Origin: a virus | Strand: one strand, 5' to 3' | IMG/VR virus record: IMGVR_UViG_3300047408_000130 | Span: 1 to 42,891 of that record | Length of the DNA stretch: 42,891 nt | Shown here: positions 37,991-42,891 of the stretch, one piece after another | Layout: the number at the start of each line of letters is the position of its first letter | Position numbering within the stretch: position 1 is the stretch's first letter | Position numbers and translations under genes: made by a program | Notes under the pieces: model-generated | The model's input: the letters and a program-made list of their open reading frames with translations, nothing else | What the model was told of the DNA's origin: nothing | Databases searched by the model: none

Positions 37991-39412
37991 ATGAACGAGT
38001 TCGAGGACTATTTCAGTACACGGGCCAGTCCGAAATCGGTACGGGATCGCACCGAAGCCCTGTTATCGGGAATGGGGCTCGGCACGAATGTCCCGCCGGA
38101 AACGTATCGCGGTCAGATGCTGCCCTTCTCCGTCTCAAAAAGCAGGGGCATTGAATGGGACCCGTACAATTCCGGCGCAGCCGCACCTGCTCTCACCGTC
38201 ACCCGCAAGGCCGTGGACGCTGCTACAGGTTCGGGTCCGCCGCTGAAAAGCGAAGACATTGCCGGCCCGTCAATGTATGCGATCCCAGTGGCCGGCAGCG
38301 TGCGAGGTTTTACGGCGCGTGTTACCAGACCGCCGAGCGACCAGGCGCTGCTACGGCGCAGCAACGACACTATCCGGAACCTCTCCGAACTCGACCATCC
38401 CCGTTATCCGACCGGCTATCCTGACGAGGGCGGCGTGCTTGGGCATTATGCCGACGCCGCGGTGGAGAATTTTCCACCGGGCACGACTCGCGAAACCTCG
38501 CCGGAGGTCCATGCTGCGCTCGACCGGCTCCGCAACCAGCCAGGCGGCGCTCCCAAGCCCGATCCGGTCGCAGACGCGAAAGATGCGGCATTCCAGGCAA
38601 GAATGGAAACCGATCCATTTCTCGCCAGGGTAGCTGCCCAAATGCAACAATTGTCGGCTGCGGCTGGCGAGCGGGCCTCAGGCCCGCCAATGACGCTCGG
38701 CGAGCTCGTCAAGCTGCGCGAGAACCTTCCGCATAACGAGGCCGGCGCGGCAGAAACTCGCACCGCGATCGACAACGCCATCACGGCCGGCCGCAACGAC
38801 TTCGGCGTTGGGGATGCTTACCGCAATGCCATGCTCAACCACGACGCGGCACAGGCCTCTATCACGGCCGCTGGGACGCCGGCACCAGGTCGCGTCAAGA
38901 GCGCACTGCTCGGCGCTGCCGACCGGCTCGAGCAAGGCAGCGGGCCACTGGCTCCAAGCATCACGGCAGCTCTGCTTGCGGCGGGATCGCATGCGCTCGG
39001 CATGCCAGGGTGGATCACCGCCCTGGCGGGGACAGGGGGGATGGCAACAGGCAACAGGGTCCCCTTCTTCGGCCAGGCGCTTGGCGCTGGCGCAAGAACG
39101 CTGGCCGGCAAGCCGGTTCCGCAAGGCGAGTTCGGCCCTGGCGCGCTGGCGGCGCGCGCAAATTCTCCGCTGGGCCAGGAGACGATAGGAAGCACCATTC
39201 CGTATTCGCCGCCTGGCGGCGGGTTCTTTTCGCCGAGGGCGCAGCTCGCGCAAGCACTCATGCTGCGGGACGCGGAAGCGCAGAGACAGTATTGGCGGAA
39301 CGGCCCGCCAAGCGTGGCTCTCGCGCCTCCCGCGCCAGCGCAAGTGCGTGGCAACGCCCCCGCTCCCGCGCGACCGCCGATCGACTACAACGATCCAGAG
39401 AACGCCTTGTAA
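37991..39412 (+). CDS. Putative internal virion/ejection protein
   Basis: 473 aa. A mixed N-terminus (YFSTRASPKSVRDRTEALLS), middle helical region (about 225-300: TLGELVKLRENLPHNEAGAA), then a hydrophobic, Gly/Ala-rich stretch (ITAALLAAGSHALGMPGWIT and ALAGTGGMATG, about 325-355), and a Pro-rich end. This plan is seen in podovirus ejection proteins, where the amphipathic segment may enter the membrane. Assignment is by position and composition. Confidence 0.6.
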   Translation: MNEFEDYFSTRASPKSVRDRTEALLSGMGLGTNVPPETYRGQMLPFSVSKSRGIEWDPYNSGAAAPALTVTRKAVDAATGSGPPLKSEDIAGPSMYAIPVAGSVRGFTARVTRPPSDQALLRRSNDTIRNLSELDHPRYPTGYPDEGGVLGHYADAAVENFPPGTTRETSPEVHAALDRLRNQPGGAPKPDPVADAKDAAFQARMETDPFLARVAAQMQQLSAAAGERASGPPMTLGELVKLRENLPHNEAGAAETRTAIDNAITAGRNDFGVGDAYRNAMLNHDAAQASITAAGTPAPGRVKSALLGAADRLEQGSGPLAPSITAALLAAGSHALGMPGWITALAGTGGMATGNRVPFFGQALGAGARTLAGKPVPQGEFGPGALAARANSPLGQETIGSTIPYSPPGGGFFSPRAQLAQALMLRDAEAQRQYWRNGPPSVALAPPAPAQVRGNAPAPARPPIDYNDPENAL

Positions 39413-39425
39413 TGGAGATGATCTA

Positions 39426-41240
39426 ATGTCGCCACGAGGGGGAGACGGTGTCTATACGCGTCCCGCTGGGATCGACGCGGTCACCGACACGACCATCGAG
39501 AGCGCCAAGTACAATCTCAACGTCCAGGACGTCGAGTATGATCTCAATGTGCCGCGGCCGATCTCGTCGGGCGGCACCGGCGCCAACAATGCCGTCGACG
39601 CCATGGTGGCGCTGGGTGGTGAGATCGCCAACCAGGTGGTGACCAACTACGACACGTTCGCGTTCAAGTCGGGCTCGTTCGGATCAAGTCCAGGCGCGAC
39701 TAGCGCCCCCAACGGCACCGATTACTTTGAGGGGATTTGCTATACGACGGCCCCCGGCTTTGCGGATTTTTTCCTAGAGGCCCGCAGCGTGGGGACCGGG
39801 GTTAAATACATGCGCCGTAAGTCTGGCGGTGTCTGGCAGCCGTGGACGCTCGACAACCAAGCCAGCACTGATTTTACCAACACCAAGGTCGCCAAGGCCG
39901 GCGATACCATGACCGGCGGCCTGATGATCGACGCCGTAAATCCAACCTTTACGATGAACGCCGCCGCCGGCGCCAACGCCAACGTCATCTACGGCAAGAA
40001 AAGCGGCCAGAGCCGCTGGCTCGTTGTGCCTGGCAACAACACGGCTGACACCGGCGGCAACGTCGGCTCCGATTTTGCGATTTATCGATGCGCCGATGAT
40101 GGTTCTCCGATCGACATCCCGCTTGCTATCCATCGCAACGATGGCCGCATGCTCGGCAACGGCGTGGTGCCGACGAACGCCAACGACCTCACAAACAAGG
40201 CTTACGTCGATGCCCGTGTTGGCAGTGTCGATCTGTCAAGCCGAGTGGCAAAAGCCGGCGATACCATGACAGGGTCGCTCGTTGTCGATAGCGGCAACGC
40301 TATTTTTGCTAAAAACACGCCGTCCGATACCATGGTTTACATTACTGCCAACTTTGGCGGGTCCAGTGCCTTGCAGGCCGTCAATGCCATCAACAGTGTC
40401 AGCAAAGACTTGCTGGTCAACCCGAATGGCGGCAACGTCGGCATCGGCACCGGCACGCCTGGCGCCAAGCTGGACGTGAATGGCACGATCAAATCCGCCG
40501 GCAGCATCACTGCGAACGCCATCGTTTCCGGCACCGCCTTGCAGGCAAGCCAAGGCAACCTCTATGTCGACAGTCCCGCTGGAGGGCAGCCGAACATTTG
40601 GCTGCGTGATGACACCTTCGCCAACAAAGGCATTGTCTATTGGGACCGTGCCGCCAATAGCATTGGGCTCGTCAACCCGAGTTTCACTGGTGTTTTAGTT
40701 GGCCCGACGGGTACGGTCACGCTCGGCACCGGCATGCGCGGTCGTAGTGGCACCAGCGGCTCCTACGACACCAACTCGCACAACTTCTTCTGGACCGGCT
40801 CTGCCGCCCAGGTGTGGATCGACGTCACCAATGTCGGCAACATCTCGATCACCTGCGATTACCGGATCAAGAAGGACGTGGCGCCGCTGCCGAGCACCTG
40901 GGACGCGGTGAAGGCATTGAAGCCAATCAGTTATACCGGAGCCGAGTTCACGCCGCCGGCCGAGAAGCTCGAATATCTCAAGAACGTAGAAAAACGTGCC
41001 AAGGAAAACCTGCCGCCGCTCGATCCCCTGGCGCCGATGTTCGTCAATGATGACGAGCCACAGTGGGGGTTCCTGGCGCACGAGCTGCAGGAGACCTTGC
41101 TGAAGAGCGCGGCATCCGGCGTGAAGGATGCGCCAGCGATCGTCCAGTCGCCCAACCTGATGGCAATCTGCGCGGCGCTCACGCGCGCGTTACAGGAAGC
41201 GATGGAGCGCATCGAGGACTTAGAGACGCGCGTGCCGTGA
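39426..41240 (+). CDS. Tail fibre/spike with C-terminal S74-type chaperone domain
   Basis: 604 aa from ATG 39426. N-terminal virion-attachment part (VPRPISSGGTGANNAVDAMV), two to three collar-like repeats (KAGDTMTGGLMIDAVNPTF; KAGDTMTGSLVVDSGNAIF), β-helical shaft (GGNVGIGTGTPGAKLDVNGT), and a C-terminal S74-type domain from about 475 (TCDYRIKKDVAPLPSTWDAV; WGFLAHELQETLLKSAASGV; coiled coil MERIEDLETRVP). The catalytic Ser of the usual SDxRxK motif is Cys here. It is the receptor-binding protein. A longer frame begins at 39348 but overlaps the previous gene. Confidence 0.85.
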   Translation: MSPRGGDGVYTRPAGIDAVTDTTIESAKYNLNVQDVEYDLNVPRPISSGGTGANNAVDAMVALGGEIANQVVTNYDTFAFKSGSFGSSPGATSAPNGTDYFEGICYTTAPGFADFFLEARSVGTGVKYMRRKSGGVWQPWTLDNQASTDFTNTKVAKAGDTMTGGLMIDAVNPTFTMNAAAGANANVIYGKKSGQSRWLVVPGNNTADTGGNVGSDFAIYRCADDGSPIDIPLAIHRNDGRMLGNGVVPTNANDLTNKAYVDARVGSVDLSSRVAKAGDTMTGSLVVDSGNAIFAKNTPSDTMVYITANFGGSSALQAVNAINSVSKDLLVNPNGGNVGIGTGTPGAKLDVNGTIKSAGSITANAIVSGTALQASQGNLYVDSPAGGQPNIWLRDDTFANKGIVYWDRAANSIGLVNPSFTGVLVGPTGTVTLGTGMRGRSGTSGSYDTNSHNFFWTGSAAQVWIDVTNVGNISITCDYRIKKDVAPLPSTWDAVKALKPISYTGAEFTPPAEKLEYLKNVEKRAKENLPPLDPLAPMFVNDDEPQWGFLAHELQETLLKSAASGVKDAPAIVQSPNLMAICAALTRALQEAMERIEDLETRVP

Positions 41241-41251
41241 GTTGTGACGCC

Positions 41252-41455
41252 ATGAGCGACACTGACGGGATTAGGCTGTTGATGCAGCGCGCCTTCGAAC
41301 AGGCGTTCGCCACGCAAATTGGCAACCTCTATCGCGTCTACGTCACCAACGCGCCGAGCGTCGAGACCCAACGAAAAGCCACTGCGCGCGGCATCGAAAG
41401 TGCGGTGGCGGCCTACCGGCTCGGCGTCGAAGCGGTGGCGAACTGGAAGGGATGA
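41252..41455 (+). CDS. Small hypothetical protein, last late gene
   Basis: 67 aa from ATG 41252. Helical (GIRLLMQRAFEQAFATQIGN, AYRLGVEAVANWKG). It follows the tail-fibre gene by 11 bases and ends the late operon. It could be a fibre-assembly factor or a lysis-related protein, but no motif supports either. Confidence 0.55.
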   Translation: MSDTDGIRLLMQRAFEQAFATQIGNLYRVYVTNAPSVETQRKATARGIESAVAAYRLGVEAVANWKG

Positions 41456-41479
41456 ATTTCTCGATCCTCCCAAACTTGG

Positions 41480-41509
41480 CCCCCAGGTACTTAAGTAACG
41501 CCTGCGGGG
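41480..41509. terminator. Late-operon terminator candidate
   Basis: CCCCCAGG (41480-41487) pairs with CCTGCGGGG (41501-41509, one bulged C), loop of 13 bases, followed on the plus strand by TTCCTTTCC, a pyrimidine-rich tail. It lies between the convergent ends of the late operon (41455) and the repressor gene (41519). Confidence 0.5.
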
Positions 41510-41518
41510 TTCCTTTCC

Positions 41519-42139
41519 TCACCGGGGTGCTTGCAAGCCAATGCGCGCCGCCCAGATCGGGCGCACGTCCATGATCGGAAGCTCGTTTCTTGACACCAAA
41601 TGATACCAGCCGCGCTTCCACGCCTTCTCGACGCGACGCAAGTAGACCTTGCCATCACTGCTCGCAACGACACACAGTTGGCCGACCAAACTGGGGTTCA
41701 TTGGGCGCTTCGCATAATCGAAATAGGCCAGCCAGCGCGGATAGTCCGGATTGTTGCGCATCTCGAGCGCCGCATTCCAAGGTAAGGCGAGCGGGACGGG
41801 GCCGGCAACACCTGGAAACCGGACCCGCTCGATTTCGTCCTCCCTAAAAAAATGCACGATGTCCCCAGGCTCAACGTACCCAATCACAGGGATCGTTGGA
41901 GAGGTATTATTGGACGGTGGGTCGCCAGAAATTCCCATCAATAGGTGCTCTAATTTGACCCCGAACCTGTCCGCGTAGATTTGCGCCTCTTCTGGCGAAA
42001 AATCGCGCCCGCCCTTTTGTTGGGCATGCTCGTGCGCGTTATATGTCGCCACCGGCACGCCCAAGGCTATGGCAGCCTGCCGTGCAGATTTGAAGTAACC
42101 TTCCCGTGCCTGTTTGAGGCGATCGCCGCGAGTCGTCAT
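41519..42139 (-). CDS. CI-like repressor with degenerate S24 domain
   Basis: 206 aa from ATG 42139 (ATG 42145 also in frame). N-terminal HTH: GDRLKQAREGYFKSARQAAI, LGVPVATYNAHEHA (about 5-70). C-terminal S24/LexA-like domain from about 85 (IPVIGYVEPGDIVHFF; YLRRVEKAWKRGWYHLVSR; IWAARIG). The usual GDSMxP with catalytic Ser is replaced by RNNPDYP, and the Lys position by YLRRV, so RecA-stimulated self-cleavage seems lost while dimerisation may remain. It lies opposite the Cro-like gene across an operator-rich gap. It is probably the protein that binds the CTACA-N3-TGTAG sites, by analogy to lambda. Confidence 0.8.
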   Translation of the reverse strand: MTTRGDRLKQAREGYFKSARQAAIALGVPVATYNAHEHAQQKGGRDFSPEEAQIYADRFGVKLEHLLMGISGDPPSNNTSPTIPVIGYVEPGDIVHFFREDEIERVRFPGVAGPVPLALPWNAALEMRNNPDYPRWLAYFDYAKRPMNPSLVGQLCVVASSDGKVYLRRVEKAWKRGWYHLVSRNELPIMDVRPIWAARIGLQAPR

Positions 42140-42148
42140 GGTCATCGC

Positions 42149-42177
42149 ATTATTACCGATTTCTATAAGTTTGTCTA
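42149..42177 (-). promoter_or_regulatory. Repressor gene promoter
   Basis: On the minus strand: TAGACA (42177-42172), 17-bp spacer, AATAAT (42154-42149). The expected start point is near 42142, at the ATG pair 42145/42139; no SD is present, so the repressor mRNA may be leaderless. A CTACA half-site (42175-42179) covers the -35 and could mediate autoregulation. Confidence 0.55.
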
Positions 42178-42218
42178 CATAACGGGTCGTGACGTAGCAC
42201 AACATGCCACAAAACCTT

Positions 42219-42307
42219 CTACATAATGAAGGGGTTCCACAAAAATTTCTTGGACTCTAAAGCATCTACAAAGTGGAGTTGACAGGGCCTCCTACATTTT
42301 GTAGAAA
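42219..42307. promoter_or_regulatory. Operator array and Cro-like gene promoter
   Basis: Three dyads: CTACA TAA TGAAG (42219-42231), CTACA AAG TGGAG (42266-42278), CTACA TTT TGTAG (42292-42304, perfect). Rightward promoter: TTGACA (42279-42284), 17-bp spacer, TAGAAA (42302-42307). The second site abuts the -35 and the third covers spacer and -10, so binding should block the polymerase. The start point (~42314) is at the ATG 42316. Confidence 0.7.
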
Positions 42308-42315
42308 CATGGGCC

Positions 42316-42576
42316 ATGCCCATCACCAACTACGCAAGTATCATCACCCGCTGGCCCAGCTTCGGCACCTTTGCGAAGGATGTCGGCATCCCCCGCAAGC
42401 ATGCCCACGCGATGTACGCGCGCGACTCGATCCCGCCGTACCATTGGCTGGCTGTGGTCAAGGCCGCCGACGAGCGCGGTTACGCGGGGATCACTTACGA
42501 GCTGCTGGCGAGGCTCGCCTCAAAAACCACACTGCGCGTGCGCCGGCCGGCCGGCCAACGCAAGAAGCGGGCGTGA
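42316..42576 (+). CDS. Cro-like small DNA-binding protein
   Basis: 86 aa. WPSFGTFAKDVGIPRKHAHA then MYARDSIPPYHWLAVVKAAD forms a compact helix-turn-helix typical of small Cro-like regulators in alphaproteobacterial phages. The basic tail (LRVRRPAGQRKKRA) should contact DNA. It is transcribed divergently from the repressor behind the operator array; its transcript appears leaderless. A lytic switch role is inferred by analogy. Confidence 0.8.
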   Translation: MPITNYASIITRWPSFGTFAKDVGIPRKHAHAMYARDSIPPYHWLAVVKAADERGYAGITYELLARLASKTTLRVRRPAGQRKKRA

Positions 42577-42584
42577 AAATCATG

Positions 42585-42842
42585 TCAGCCGTGGCCGGCA
42601 TCGGCTTCGAACAAGACGACGCTGATCGTGTCGCGAAGCTCGCGCATCTCGTCGAGGGTCAGCGAGACATGCGCCTTAACGAGCAAGACCTCCTCAATCG
42701 GTGTTCCTGGCGCCTCCTGAAGCGACTCCAGCTGCGCGAAGCTCATGATCGCCGTGCTGTCGTACCTCTTCACCGACACGCATTTATCGTAGTGCCGCCG
42801 CTTGGCAATGTTGAAGTCGACGATTTTCGGGCCCTCGTTCAT
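42585..42842 (-). CDS. Small hypothetical protein
   Basis: 85 aa from ATG 42842; GAGGAAG lies upstream on the minus strand. β-rich start (VKRYDSTAIMSFAQLES), then IEEVLLVKAHVSLTLDEMRE and a helical end. No family recognised. It converges on the Cro-like gene, nine bases apart, and its start is repeated at the left edge of the window because of the terminal redundancy. Its promoter must lie in 102-318 of the circular map, divergent from the gcrA homologue. Confidence 0.65.
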   Translation of the reverse strand: MNEGPKIVDFNIAKRRHYDKCVSVKRYDSTAIMSFAQLESLQEAPGTPIEEVLLVKAHVSLTLDEMRELRDTISVVLFEADAGHG

Positions 42843-42891
42843 AACCTGCTTCCTCACTTGGGGGGGGTTGCATCCGTGGTGAGCCGCCTTT
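42742..42891. repeat. Terminal direct repeat, right copy
   Basis: Same sequence as 1-151, with one G less in the homopolymer (42860-42867). The repeat covers the start of the 42842 gene and its leader. See the left copy for interpretation. Confidence 0.9.

Overview
The window is a complete, terminally redundant genome of a temperate short-tailed (podovirus-like) phage or prophage of an alphaproteobacterium. The first ~151 bases are repeated as the last 150 with one base missing from a G run, so the unit is about 42.74 kb and probably circular or circularly permuted. A host in the Hyphomicrobiales (Bradyrhizobium-like) is suggested by high GC, a phage copy of the alphaproteobacterial cell-cycle regulator GcrA, and small accessory proteins of a kind I associate with that group. 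This is family recognition from sequence, not a database result.

Layout. (1) 319-2990, early genes: GcrA homologue, VRR-NUC nuclease, small Cys proteins, a possible replication pair whose first gene carries ten tandem 10-bp repeats, and an HNH-like Zn protein. (2) 3046-4387: five small genes behind an operator-covered promoter. (3) 7369-4388, minus strand: ten small genes including a SPRY-like tail protein, a two-helix holin-like protein, a nuclease-like protein and one frameshifted gene. (4) 7370-8505: about 1.1 kb of non-coding DNA packed with direct and inverted repeats, a candidate origin or control region. (5) 8506-12698: small genes separated by structured leaders, including a complete type II hammerhead ribozyme (9012-9063) and hairpins with an invariant CCGCAAA loop; then a GP88-family protein, a 2OG-Fe(II) oxygenase and an overlapping HD-like (DUF6817-type) protein. 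(6) 12778-18752: a lone minus gene, small membrane and coiled-coil proteins, then a recombination block (YqaJ exonuclease, MazG-like, RecT), an excisionase-like protein and a tyrosine integrase. Repeats flanking 18.75-18.93 kb look like attP arm sites. (7) 19038-41455, late operon: terminases, portal, three IPT/TIG proteins, scaffold, capsid, adaptor, nozzle, low-complexity proteins, acetyltransferase, SleB-containing ejection protein, tail fibre. (8) 41519-42842: a CI-like repressor whose S24 domain lacks the catalytic dyad, a divergent Cro-like gene, and a small minus gene.

Regulation. A dyad CTACA-N3-TGTAG (four perfect copies, five close variants) lies upstream of nearly every early unit and in the cI/cro gap. 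At three places its last bases form the predicted -10 hexamer after a 17-bp spacer. Two of these promoters put the transcription start at the ATG, suggesting leaderless mRNAs. One repressor could thus silence the whole early programme. No canonical endolysin gene, tRNA or CRISPR array was recognised.
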